A stretch of 64,000 nt of DNA from Thermoplasmatota archaeon (lineage in GTDB: Archaea > Thermoplasmatota > Thermoplasmata > UBA10834): contig JAHIRF010000002.1 of the NCBI GenBank assembly GCA_018818785.1, forward strand, positions 186,001 to 250,000, written 5' to 3'. Under the pieces are notes generated by a model. That model saw only the letters and a program-made list of their open reading frames with translations. It searched no databases and was not told the origin of the DNA. The position numbers were made by a program, and so were the translations under genes. Below, piece after piece: positions 36,426-44,336 of this stretch (the stretch's first letter is position 1; each line of letters begins with the position of its first letter).

Positions 36426-36969
36426 GCATGGTTTCGGTGGAAAAACGACAATTGTGCCCTGGGGTTCAATGCGGCTTTCGTTAGCGAGTGACACCATATC
36501 AATCACGGATATAGCCACGATGGAATGGTTTTAGATGGTCGCATTCGAAAGGGCATTATTACGATACTAGCTACTGCAGTTGTGGTCCAGATATCCCAGG
36601 CTATAGGCATGCTGGACTCCGTGAGAGGGCAGACATAAGAGATTGCGACTCCGAAGTCACCAAACCTACTTGAAAGAGGATATGCCTCATGGGCGTCCTG
36701 GCAAACCCTTGCGAAACATCTTGATCGTGAATTTCTAATCTCTAGACACCAAGTGGAGACGGTTCCTTAGAGCCTGTTCTGGCGAGCGTTCAGATACTGA
36801 TTTGAACCCACTTTGACATAAATACAATAAACAGAGTAATAATGTGGGAGAGCCCGGATTATAGCTCCGAATCTACCCCTAATCAAAACTGCCAGCCATA
36901 ATCTTCAAAGCCAAATGCGATTCTTTAATTCTCCGAATTCTTTCATGGTAAGAAACGGTCCTGAAGAAA
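36426..36969. other. Noncoding gap before the Fic gene, contains left tRNA-like repeat
   Basis: Some 540 bp without a credible gene. It holds the left copy of the 24-bp repeat (36837-36860). A further T-loop-like string (gatttgaaccc, near 36799) is present but unpaired. The rest is unremarkable AT-rich sequence. Confidence 0.45.
36837..36860 (-). repeat. Left 24-bp direct repeat, tRNA 3'-end-like, flanking the Fic gene
   Basis: Identical at 22 of 24 positions with 38001-38024 in the same orientation. On the minus strand it reads as ...AATC-CGGG-CTCTCCC-A followed by CATTATTA, a degenerate tRNA T-arm/acceptor end. It lies just beyond the 3' end of the fic gene. Confidence 0.65.
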
Positions 36970-37866
36970 TCACTTCTTAGTCATGATGTATGTTGAGTAT
37001 TCCTTGAGATACCTCTTGAAGAACCACTGAATGAAGGTGCTGTCGCTCTCCTTCACCTGGGACCGCTCAAGCGCGTTGTAGTAGCCCCGGCGACCCTCAT
37101 ACGGAATATTCAGAGGAGGATATCCGTTTCGATGCAGTACGAAGTTCATTAGGAGACGACTCATCCTGCCGTTTCCATCGGCAAACGGATGCATTGTCAC
37201 GAATCTCAGATGAACTCCAGCAGCCAACTCGACTGGGTGCATGGAAGGCTTGTTCCGATTGTACCATCGGAAGAACTCTCTGAGCAATGGTTGGACTTCA
37301 ACGGGACTAGGAGGCATGAATCGGCTCCCAGAGATTGCTACCTGGTAAGTCCTGACTCTCCCGGCTATATCGGGCTTCGTCTCCTCGAACAGCGTCTTGT
37401 GCCACATCAAGATCGTCTGCAGTGACAGGTCTTTCTTGTATCGCAACGCTTCCCGGAAGACTCTGTCGTGGGCCTCGGCTTCCTTGATGTCCTCGATCGG
37501 TTTCTGGCTTGGACTCAGTCCTCTCTCGAGCAAATCAGCCGTTTCACGATAAGTGAGTCTCGAACCTTCGATGCGATTCGTATCATATGTGAACTTGATT
37601 GAGAATTGGCGATCACGCTTCTGGAGGGTGCTAGGTGGTAGTGCACGCTTCTCATTCTGGTAGTTCGAACGAACCTGATTCAGAAGTGGATACCATCGCT
37701 CTCTGTAGATCTCTGTGAGGAAGTCCCTCTTTGACGCCTCGACATCGTGAGGCAATCTCACTCCAAGATACTTCTCACGGGTTTGAACGCCCGAGGGAGT
37801 CCTGATAGTATGCTGGAGATAGAAATACTCCCGACCATCGACCACCTTCGTCCTCACGACGACCAT
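36970..37866 (-). CDS. Fic-domain protein with N-terminal self-inhibitory motif
   Basis: 298 residues. The Fic motif HPFADGNGRMSR (H226 to R237) has every catalytic residue for AMP or other NMP transfer to a hydroxyl. The segment T96-N-R-I-E100-G101 matches the (S/T)xxxE(G/N) inhibitory helix, here before the Fic core, so it is a class II, self-inhibited enzyme. An N-terminal ~90-residue region has no clear domain and no winged helix is visible. The gene is flanked by 24-bp repeats and headed by a long inverted repeat. Target unknown. Confidence 0.92.
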   Translation of the reverse strand: MVVVRTKVVDGREYFYLQHTIRTPSGVQTREKYLGVRLPHDVEASKRDFLTEIYRERWYPLLNQVRSNYQNEKRALPPSTLQKRDRQFSIKFTYDTNRIEGSRLTYRETADLLERGLSPSQKPIEDIKEAEAHDRVFREALRYKKDLSLQTILMWHKTLFEETKPDIAGRVRTYQVAISGSRFMPPSPVEVQPLLREFFRWYNRNKPSMHPVELAAGVHLRFVTMHPFADGNGRMSRLLMNFVLHRNGYPPLNIPYEGRRGYYNALERSQVKESDSTFIQWFFKRYLKEYSTYIMTKK

Positions 37867-37875
37867 GACATCTCA

Positions 37876-37925
37876 TACCCTTACATATGCATATATTTTT
37901 CTATTACATCCAATATGTAAGGGTA
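37876..37925. promoter_or_regulatory. Perfect 13-bp inverted repeat around the fic promoter
   Basis: TACCCTTACATAT (37876-37888) and ATATGTAAGGGTA (37913-37925) are exact reverse complements, separated by 24 bp. Between them on the minus strand lies aaaaatatatgc, a TATA box about 30-40 bp before the fic ATG. Arms placed symmetrically about the TATA box suit a dimeric repressor that blocks TBP, and the right arm overlaps the likely transcript start. Confidence 0.7.
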
Positions 37926-38000
37926 GAAGAGAACCCCACTCGGCTGATGTCCGAGTATGGCAATATTGTCGATGCAACAATAAACATGTGGCACCACAAA

Positions 38001-38024
38001 TAATAATGTGCGAGGGCCCGGATT
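38001..38024 (-). repeat. Right 24-bp direct repeat, tRNA 3'-end-like, flanking the Fic gene
   Basis: Read on the minus strand from 38029 to 38009 it gives GTTCAAATC-CGGG-CCCTCGC-A. This is a full T-loop consensus, 3' T-stem, seven-base acceptor strand and discriminator, followed by CATTATTA. The 5' T-stem partner is absent, so it is only a tRNA 3' end. It pairs with the copy at 36837-36860. Confidence 0.65.
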
Positions 38025-38268
38025 TGAACTGCGAGTCATATCTTCGAATGTAAGAGAAACATCATAGAATAGATTCTATTTCAGCAAAAAGAATGCTGGA
38101 TTCTCGGTTCAACCACGCCCTGTCTGAATGGAGAGAAGACCAGCATAACAAGGGAGGATGGCTACGAGGGTGGCTTCAAGGAACGAACTCCTCGATTTTT
38201 CCCCATTATAGGAGTCCGCATGAACCTCGTCGTCCGGAATTGGGACCCTCATAGTCTGCCCGCTTAGT
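38025..38268. other. Noncoding gap between the right repeat and tbp
   Basis: About 240 bp with no gene. It contains a short gaggat/atcctc-like pairing and a T-run (gatttttccc near 38199) that could end the minus-strand tbp transcript. No other element recognised. Confidence 0.3.
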
Positions 38269-38817
38269 CTAAGGTAGCAGGCCAGCGGCCCTTAGCTCAA
38301 GAGTGATCTTATCGACGGCAATCTCGACGTCTTCCGGCTTTCGGGCGCCAGTGCACACTAGCTTCCCGCTGCCGAACAGAAGCACGACCACTTTCGGCAC
38401 GTCGAGACGGTACACGAGTCCAGGAAATTGCTCAGGTTCATACTCGACCTTCTCAAGACCGACACTGATGGCAATCGAGTTGAGATTGATCTTGGCCCCA
38501 AGGTCGCTTGAGGCAACGATGTTCTGCACCTCTATCTTAGGTTTGATTGTTATCACTACGCCAGCAGCCTCGATCTTCTTGACCACCTTGCTGATGGCAA
38601 TCTCCACCTGTTCAAGGCTCTTGCCGCCGGTGCATACCGCCTTTCCACTCCTGAAAAGCAACGTCGCCGTCTTTGGATCCTTGAGCCGGTAAATCAGGCC
38701 TGGGAACCGTTCGGGGTCGTATTCGGCACCATCAAGTGCAAGCACAATCGCCTGGAGGTCCAGCTCCGTCCCGAGAGACGTCGAGGCGACAACGTTCTCA
38801 ATCTTTATCACTGCCAT
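38269..38817 (-). CDS. tbp: TATA-box-binding protein
   Basis: 182 residues from the ATG at 38817; an in-frame ATG lies 9 bp upstream. Two direct repeats of about 90 residues each follow the TBP pattern: IENVVASTSLG..FPGLIYRLKDPKTATLLFRSGKAVCTGGKS and IQNIVASSDLG-like..FPGLVYRLDVPKVVVLLFGSGKLVCTGARK. There is no acidic C-terminal tail. A strong TATA-like element (ttagtatatt, minus strand, 38856-38867) lies about 40 bp upstream. Confidence 0.97.
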   Translation of the reverse strand: MAVIKIENVVASTSLGTELDLQAIVLALDGAEYDPERFPGLIYRLKDPKTATLLFRSGKAVCTGGKSLEQVEIAISKVVKKIEAAGVVITIKPKIEVQNIVASSDLGAKINLNSIAISVGLEKVEYEPEQFPGLVYRLDVPKVVVLLFGSGKLVCTGARKPEDVEIAVDKITLELRAAGLLP

Positions 38818-38855
38818 ATAATCCACACCGGTCTGACGGTATTTGAATAGCCATC

Positions 38856-38867
38856 TAATATACTAAT
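38856..38867 (-). promoter_or_regulatory. tbp promoter TATA box
   Basis: On the minus strand ttagtatattag lies about 40 bp before the chosen tbp ATG, with a purine-rich gaagga upstream as a possible BRE. The short leader has no strong ribosome site. Confidence 0.5.
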
Positions 38868-39042
38868 CCTTCGTGCGCAAGGAAAGTGACGGCAAGAAAA
38901 CGAAAATCGGGTTTAGCTCGACACAATAAACGTCTCGCTCAGCGCAGTATCACCAGTTGCGAAACATATGCAAATCATTCTGCAACTCGAACTCGCTCAT
39001 AATGCTCGAATGTATTAATTTGAACGTTCCCGACGGGCACTA

Positions 39043-40269
39043 TCATGCTCCGAATTTCTTTGCCCGGTCGGCCATACCCAACATTATCGGCAGAAGGTCC
39101 CGTCCTCGTATCCTCCCGAGCCCGCCTGAGGCTGCCGACACTTCGTCGAATTCCTTGACGGAATCCATCCTACTGCCGCCGCCAGCAATCATCACAGGGA
39201 CAGGGTCGGCACTATGGTCCCGCACGTCCACGGGGGTCGAGTGATCTGCCGTGACCGCGATCACGACATCTTCGTGCAGTTCCCTGAGGATCAGTTCCAG
39301 CATCGAATCGATGCTCTCAATTATCTCGACCTTCTTCATGAAGTCGCCGTCATGCCCTGCTACATCGCCTGCCTTCACATTGACGAATACGAAGTCATGC
39401 GAATCGAGTAGCTTGAGCGCCGACCCTCCCTTTGAGAGATAATCTGTATCCAGCCCACCCGTGGCCCCTGGGACATCTGGAACGTCCATGCCGACCATCC
39501 TGCATATCCCTTTCACCAAGGTGACGCCCGCGACCCCTGCACATTTCAGACCGTAGCGCTCAGGCATGGAGTCTAGATTGCCGAGACTACCTGCTCCTCG
39601 AGGGAGGACTATGTTCGCGGGGGGAAGTCCGTCCTTACGCCGCTTCGTATTGATCGAAGCAGCATCAAGCCGCCTGTACGATTCAGAAACGAATTCGTTC
39701 AGGATCCTAGCGGTCTTGGTAGCCTCAGGGACCAAAGGTTTGGATACCAGCACTTCACCCTCGGTGTGAGGATCGACCTCCGAGACCCTGTGATCGAGCC
39801 CGGGACCCTTGAAGACGAGCACACACCTGTGCTCAGAGCCCTCCTTGAACGCGACTTCGACGTCCTCGATCTTGAGACCGGACAGGAGCTTGGAAAGCTC
39901 ATCTGTTCCGGACTTTATGCGTCCCGCCCTGCGGTCAGTGACATTCATGGAAGGGTCAACGGTTGCGAAGTTGCATCGGAAGGCCACATCGCCTTTGGAC
40001 ATCTTCAGGCCGGCTCCCGCGGCCTCTATTGGGCCCCTTCCAGTGTATGCTGTGTAAGGGTCGTAGCCGAAGAGTGCAAGATGCGCTGTATCGCTGCCCG
40101 GCACTACGCCTGGCGCTATCACATCCATCATCCCGCTCATGCCTCGCTTCGCTATGGAGTTCATCGCGGGTCTCTTCGCGGCCTGGAGGGGGGTCTTGTG
40201 ATCGAACAGCTTCACAGGACGGTCGGAAAGACCGTCACATATGATCATGAGCATCTTCTTCTCATTCAT
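39043..40269 (-). CDS. apgM: 2,3-bisphosphoglycerate-independent phosphoglycerate mutase, archaeal type
   Basis: Interconverts 3- and 2-phosphoglycerate. 408 residues from the ATG at 40269; the 41 codons upstream overlap tRNA-Ser and are not protein-like. Metal/active-site motifs: [28 protein letters not shown] (catalytic Ser), [13 protein letters not shown] and [15 protein letters not shown]. The alkaline phosphatase-like layout matches ApgM rather than GpmI. Confidence 0.94.
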   Translation of the reverse strand: MNEKKMLMIICDGLSDRPVKLFDHKTPLQAAKRPAMNSIAKRGMSGMMDVIAPGVVPGSDTAHLALFGYDPYTAYTGRGPIEAAGAGLKMSKGDVAFRCNFATVDPSMNVTDRRAGRIKSGTDELSKLLSGLKIEDVEVAFKEGSEHRCVLVFKGPGLDHRVSEVDPHTEGEVLVSKPLVPEATKTARILNEFVSESYRRLDAASINTKRRKDGLPPANIVLPRGAGSLGNLDSMPERYGLKCAGVAGVTLVKGICRMVGMDVPDVPGATGGLDTDYLSKGGSALKLLDSHDFVFVNVKAGDVAGHDGDFMKKVEIIESIDSMLELILRELHEDVVIAVTADHSTPVDVRDHSADPVPVMIAGGGSRMDSVKEFDEVSAASGGLGRIRGRDLLPIMLGMADRAKKFGA

Positions 40270-40357
40270 GGATGGTTGCGAATACACTGGGTCGTAGATA
40301 ACACTAATCGTCACTGTCGCCCAAGAATTGATGAGATGGGGTGGATGGCAGAAAGAG

Positions 40358-40444
40358 CGCCGAGGGGGAGATTTGAACTCCCGTGGTGTCAAGCACCAGT
40401 AGCTCTCGAGGCTACCGCCTTAAACCGGGCTTAGCTACCTCGGC
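40358..40444 (-). tRNA. tRNA-Ser, anticodon CGA
   Basis: On the minus strand GCCGAGG (40444-40438) pairs with CCTCGGC, followed by discriminator G at 40358. The anticodon stem GTAGC/GCTAC holds the loop CTCGAGA, giving CGA. A class II variable arm (GGTGCTTGACACC) and T-arm GGGAGTTCAAATCTCCC are present. CCA is not encoded; no intron is visible. Confidence 0.95.
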
Positions 40445-40499
40445 TCCGCGCTGGAACGGAAGCGTTATTACGAGTACCCATATTAACGCTGTCGGTGCA

Positions 40500-40712
40500 A
40501 TGATGAAGGTGACAGTGCATCTCCTGCCAAACCGAAAGGAGACCAGAACAGTCGAATTCGATGAGGGAGCCGATGTGGAGTCGCTCATCAGAAAGCTAGG
40601 GCTTCTGCCCGATTCATGGATAGCAATCAGAGGAGCGGACCCCGTCCCGAGCGACGAACCGCTTTTGGATGGGGATGAGATAAAGTTGATATCCGTCGTT
40701 TCGGGCGGATGA
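40500..40712 (+). CDS. ThiS/MoaD-family ubiquitin-like sulfur carrier
   Basis: 70 residues from the ATG at 40500, with an alternative ATG at 40503. A beta-grasp protein ending ISVVSGG, the double Gly needed for adenylation and thiocarboxylate formation or conjugation. VEFDEGADVESLIRKLGLLPDSWIAI and PLLDGDEIKLI match the family. It may serve as a SAMP-like modifier, or in thiamine, molybdopterin or tRNA thiolation; the sequence alone does not choose. It starts 55 bp after the 5' end of tRNA-Ser. Confidence 0.85.
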   Translation: MMKVTVHLLPNRKETRTVEFDEGADVESLIRKLGLLPDSWIAIRGADPVPSDEPLLDGDEIKLISVVSGG

Positions 40713-41015
40713 CACGGTTTCAATGGCATACAGCCAGTCGGTCGATGATGACTTTTATAGATTGGAAGGAAAAGTATTTATCAAAGAGAGCATTAATAGT
40801 TCCGAAGAACAGCGTTCAAACCCGTTTGACATCATCACGCTTAACCAAACACATCTTACAGTGACGCTCATACGCCTGGCTATAAGGCATAGGGTTCACA
40901 GTAGCCAGATGTTTGTCAAGCCTGCTGCGACCCCTGGACAAAGGGATGCTCGACAGCGGATGATAGACATAGCGGGGACCTGAGCTGTTTTTCGACACCT
41001 TAGGGGTGCACAGAC
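40713..41015. other. Intergenic region upstream of dnaG
   Basis: About 300 bp. It contains TATA-like strings (cttttatagatt near 40751, aagtatttatc near 40770, cattaatag near 40790) that probably include the dnaG promoter. An 86-codon open frame at 40723-40983 has no domain or ribosome site and is not accepted as a gene. Confidence 0.4.
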
Positions 41016-42308
41016 ATGGACATAGATCCAAGTACAACAAAATACCTGATTCAAGCGAAACTCTCGACAGATGGAATTGTGGAAAAACCCGATATCGTAG
41101 GCGCTATTTTCGGCCAGACGGAAGGACTGCTGGGCGACGAACTCGACCTCAGAGACCTGCAGAAGAGCGGCAGGATAGGAAGGATAGAGGTAGAGGTCAG
41201 CTCGAACAAGGGCAAGTCCGAAGGCATCGTTTATGTACCTTCCAGTCTCGACCAGGTCGAGACCGCCATACTTGCATCCGCCCTCGAGACCATCGACAGG
41301 GTCGGACCGTGCAAGGCCAGGATATCCATCGACAAGATCGAGGATGTAAGGATATCGAAGAGGAATAAGATCATCGAGAGGGCGAAGGTGCTGCTCAACG
41401 AGCTCATGAAGACCTCGAAGACGAGCGGAGGAGACCTCACAGATTCGGTGCGACAGTCATTCCAGATGGAAGAGGTGCAACACTACGGGAAGGAGAGACT
41501 TCCCGCAGGGCCCAACATCGATGATTCTGACGCGATCATAGTCGTGGAGGGCAGGTCAGATGTTCTGAACATGCTCAAGTACGGCATCAAGAACGCGATA
41601 GCAGTCGAAGGGACGAATGTGCCCCAGGCGATCATCACTCTGGCAAAAGAGAAGGTCGTGACAGCTTTTGTCGATGGAGACAGAGGCGGAGAACTCATCA
41701 TAAGGGAGTTGCTAGAAGTTGCCGAAATCGACTTCGTCGCACGTGCTCCGAATGGACAGGAAGTCGAAGAGTTGACACAGAAGCAGATGGTCAAGTGCCT
41801 GAGGAACAAGGTTCCGGCCGACCAGTTTGCAGAAATGGTCAATCTCGGAGCTTCTTCCGGCAGAAATGGTGAAAAACAGGGCAGGTCCGAAGAAGGTCGT
41901 GGAGACCGCGGAAGAAGGGATGACGACCGTGACCGGAGGCGGGAACCGAGGGAATCACGCCAACCGAGACACGAGGACAGGCCGCCACCGCAACCACCGA
42001 CCCCGAGGTTGTCCCCCGAACAGCTGAGGTTCAAGGACGTCCTCTCGGAGCTGAACAACAGCTCGAAGGCTAAGTTGCTCAACGAGAACGGCAATGTCTT
42101 GAAAGAAGTGCACGTGAGCAAGCTCGCCGAGACGCTCAAGGAATCCGGCACGGGCGTACGCGCAGTGGTGCTCGACGGCATAATAACCCAGCGAGTTCTG
42201 GACCTAGCCGTGGAAAAGAATATTTCATCAGTAGTTGGTGTCAAGGTGGGAAACGTAGCCAAGCTCCCCACGAATGTGGAGATCCTCACGAAGGAGGATC
42301 TGAGCTAG
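41016..42308 (+). CDS. dnaG: Archaeal DnaG-type primase/exosome subunit
   Basis: 430 residues. TOPRIM motifs are IIVVEGRSDVLNML and VVTAFVDGDRGGELIIREL. The N-terminal domain begins TKYLIQAKLSTDGIVEKPDIVGAIFGQTEGLLG. A long Arg/Asp/Pro-rich linker (about 285-335) precedes a C-terminal SEL/KAKLL..VRAVVLDGIITQRVLDLA domain. Archaeal DnaG is associated with the exosome and has weak primase activity. The next gene starts 16 bp downstream. Confidence 0.95.
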   Translation: MDIDPSTTKYLIQAKLSTDGIVEKPDIVGAIFGQTEGLLGDELDLRDLQKSGRIGRIEVEVSSNKGKSEGIVYVPSSLDQVETAILASALETIDRVGPCKARISIDKIEDVRISKRNKIIERAKVLLNELMKTSKTSGGDLTDSVRQSFQMEEVQHYGKERLPAGPNIDDSDAIIVVEGRSDVLNMLKYGIKNAIAVEGTNVPQAIITLAKEKVVTAFVDGDRGGELIIRELLEVAEIDFVARAPNGQEVEELTQKQMVKCLRNKVPADQFAEMVNLGASSGRNGEKQGRSEEGRGDRGRRDDDRDRRREPRESRQPRHEDRPPPQPPTPRLSPEQLRFKDVLSELNNSSKAKLLNENGNVLKEVHVSKLAETLKESGTGVRAVVLDGIITQRVLDLAVEKNISSVVGVKVGNVAKLPTNVEILTKEDLS

Positions 42309-42324
42309 GACGCGGGAACTTCAC

Positions 42325-43860
42325 ATGATCGAAGAGGCTTCCGGTGGACATAAGGTCCTCACGTCGTTGGACGAGATAGAGACTTCAGAGGACATCAGGA
42401 TAGCCTCTGATCCTCTCGAGAGGGTCATCGGACAGGAAGAAGCAGTCCGGCTTGCGAGGATAGCCGCCTCACAGATGAGGCACCTTCTGCTGGTGGGACC
42501 ACCAGGCACAGGCAAATCGATGATAGCGCAGGCCTTGGCACTCCACCTGAGAAGGCCGACCGAAGAGATCAGGGTCGTCCACAACCCGGAGAACCCGGAG
42601 CGACCCCTGGTCGAGGTCAGGAATTCGGACGATGTAGAGAAGGAGTTGGAGTCCAAGGGTTACGCAGAGGGGGAGTACATAGACCCCAAGGAAGCGCCTG
42701 TGAACGTTGCTGAGAGACTAGGATACAGATGCACCAGCTGTGGAACCTATTCCTCCCCGAAGGAGAGTTTCTGCCCGAAATGTTCGCGAGCGAAGGTGGC
42801 ACAACAGATACGTCCCACGTCGAACAACCCGTTCGGGGACATACTGGGCGGGCTCATGGAAGTCACCATGGGTCAGATGGCAGGGAGAGACAGGGTCACC
42901 ACCACCAGGAAGAGGTTCGGAAAGGAAGAGGTGGTGGTGTTTGAACGTTCAGGCGATATGATCAAGGTTCTGGATCAGCCGGCCCTCGAGAAACGGAGGG
43001 AGCTGGAGAAGGAGAGCCCCAGGAAGGTCATAGTGCCCATCGGGAGGAATCCGTTCGTCCTCGCAACAGGCGCAAGCGAGACCGAACTGCTAGGGGACGT
43101 CCGACACGACCCGTACGGTGGACACCCACAGCTCGGGACACAACCCTATGACAGGGTCGTCGCCGGAGACATACACAATGCCCACCAAGGAGTGCTTTTC
43201 GTCGACGAATTGCCTCATCTAGGCCATCTTCAGAGATTCATATTGACGGCCATGCAGGAGAAGAGATTCCCCATCGCCGGCAGGAACCCTCAGAGCGCCG
43301 GCGCAAGCGTCAGGGTCGATAGCGTACCCTGCGACTTCATCTTCGTCGGAGCGTGCAACATACAGGATCTCCCGCAGATAATGTCGCCGCTGAGGTCGAG
43401 AGTGAATGGTGGTGGATATGAGGTCCTCGTGGATACCACGATGCCTGATACGAACGAGAACTGCATGAGGCTCGCGCAGTTCGTGGCCCAGGAGATCGTC
43501 ATGGATGGCAAGATACCGCACGCGTCCAGGGAGGCCATCCAGATGATAATCGAAGAGGCACGCAAGAGGGCCAAGCTGATGGACAACAAAGACAAAGCGC
43601 TGACATTGAGGCTCAGGGAACTCGGCGGGCTTATCCGAGCTGCTGGCGATGTTGCGATAGTAGAAGGAGCCGAACTCATAGAGGCGAAACACATCAAGGA
43701 GGCTCTGAAACGCGCTCGCCCGGTCGAAGAGCAAATCAAGGAGAAGTACGGGAGCTTCCTCGGCGGAGTGGCCAAGGACATCAGCGGGTCCGAGAGGGAT
43801 TCGTCACCTTATCATTACTGGAACCAGCATGTACACGACGACAAACAGGGATATCGCTGA
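42325..43860 (+). CDS. LonB-like AAA+ ATPase with zinc ribbon and no protease domain
   Basis: 511 residues. Walker A GPPGTGKS at 58-65; HQGVLFVDELPHL near 290 is Walker B. ALTLRLRELGGLIRAAGD and IKEALKRARPVEEQI are the LonB sensor/arginine and lid regions. Archaeal LonB normally has membrane helices inserted between Walker A and B and a Ser-Lys protease domain after the lid. Here the insertion instead contains a zinc ribbon (C136, C139, C150, C153) and no hydrophobic segment. The protein ends about 40 residues after the lid, with an SPYHYWNQHVHDD tail. It is therefore a soluble ATPase that cannot itself proteolyse. Function unknown; probably co-transcribed with dnaG. Confidence 0.82.
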   Translation: MIEEASGGHKVLTSLDEIETSEDIRIASDPLERVIGQEEAVRLARIAASQMRHLLLVGPPGTGKSMIAQALALHLRRPTEEIRVVHNPENPERPLVEVRNSDDVEKELESKGYAEGEYIDPKEAPVNVAERLGYRCTSCGTYSSPKESFCPKCSRAKVAQQIRPTSNNPFGDILGGLMEVTMGQMAGRDRVTTTRKRFGKEEVVVFERSGDMIKVLDQPALEKRRELEKESPRKVIVPIGRNPFVLATGASETELLGDVRHDPYGGHPQLGTQPYDRVVAGDIHNAHQGVLFVDELPHLGHLQRFILTAMQEKRFPIAGRNPQSAGASVRVDSVPCDFIFVGACNIQDLPQIMSPLRSRVNGGGYEVLVDTTMPDTNENCMRLAQFVAQEIVMDGKIPHASREAIQMIIEEARKRAKLMDNKDKALTLRLRELGGLIRAAGDVAIVEGAELIEAKHIKEALKRARPVEEQIKEKYGSFLGGVAKDISGSERDSSPYHYWNQHVHDDKQGYR

Positions 43861-43876
43861 CAGATGACCCTTATGA

Positions 43877-44320
43877 TCAGCTCTGGAGCACCTTCATCAT
43901 CTTGAAGGCGTCCTCGCCGTTCCTGTAGAACTTCTTGATATCGTCGAATACCGTGAAGCCGAGCTTCTCGTAGAAAGCCCTCGCACGAGCATTGCTCGTC
44001 CTGACCTCGAGGACGACGGAATCCAATCCCTTCCCGATGCATTGACGATAGAGCTCCTCCATCAGGGCCGACCCGATGAATTGTCCTCTGCATTCCGGTC
44101 TCACAGCCAGCATCAGGACCCGGGCTACTTTTGGACCGGACACCACCGCTGCGACGAATGCTACGATCCTGCCGTCCTTGAGAGCCACCTGGAAACCTTC
44201 GGGCCAGTGGTTATGTATGGTCAGATAGAGAGAGGTCTGGTATATCTCTCCCAAGGAATCCTTCACGACGTTGGTGATGGCATGGATATCCGCGGGAGAG
44301 AAATTTCTAACAACGAGCAT
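43877..44320 (-). CDS. GNAT acetyltransferase, RimI-like
   Basis: 147 residues from the ATG at 44320 (a TTG is two codons upstream). VARVLMLAVRPECRGQFIGSALMEEL carries the Q/RxxGxG/A acetyl-CoA pyrophosphate loop (here RGQFIG). NARARAFYEKLGFTVFDDIKKFYRNGEDAFKMMK is the typical RimI/Ard1 C-terminus. Archaeal members acetylate protein N-termini. It converges with the LonB-like gene. Confidence 0.85.
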   Translation of the reverse strand: MLVVRNFSPADIHAITNVVKDSLGEIYQTSLYLTIHNHWPEGFQVALKDGRIVAFVAAVVSGPKVARVLMLAVRPECRGQFIGSALMEELYRQCIGKGLDSVVLEVRTSNARARAFYEKLGFTVFDDIKKFYRNGEDAFKMMKVLQS

Positions 44321-44336
44321 AACCAACCGTCAAACC

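Noticed and set aside
36795-36815. Third T-loop-like string (gatttgaaccc) upstream of the left repeat
   Set aside because: The T-loop consensus is there but neither the T-stem nor an acceptor strand can be paired, so a chance match is as likely.
40723-40983. 86-codon plus-strand frame between the ThiS/MoaD-like gene and dnaG
   Set aside because: No domain, no ribosome site, and it covers AT-rich promoter-like sequence.
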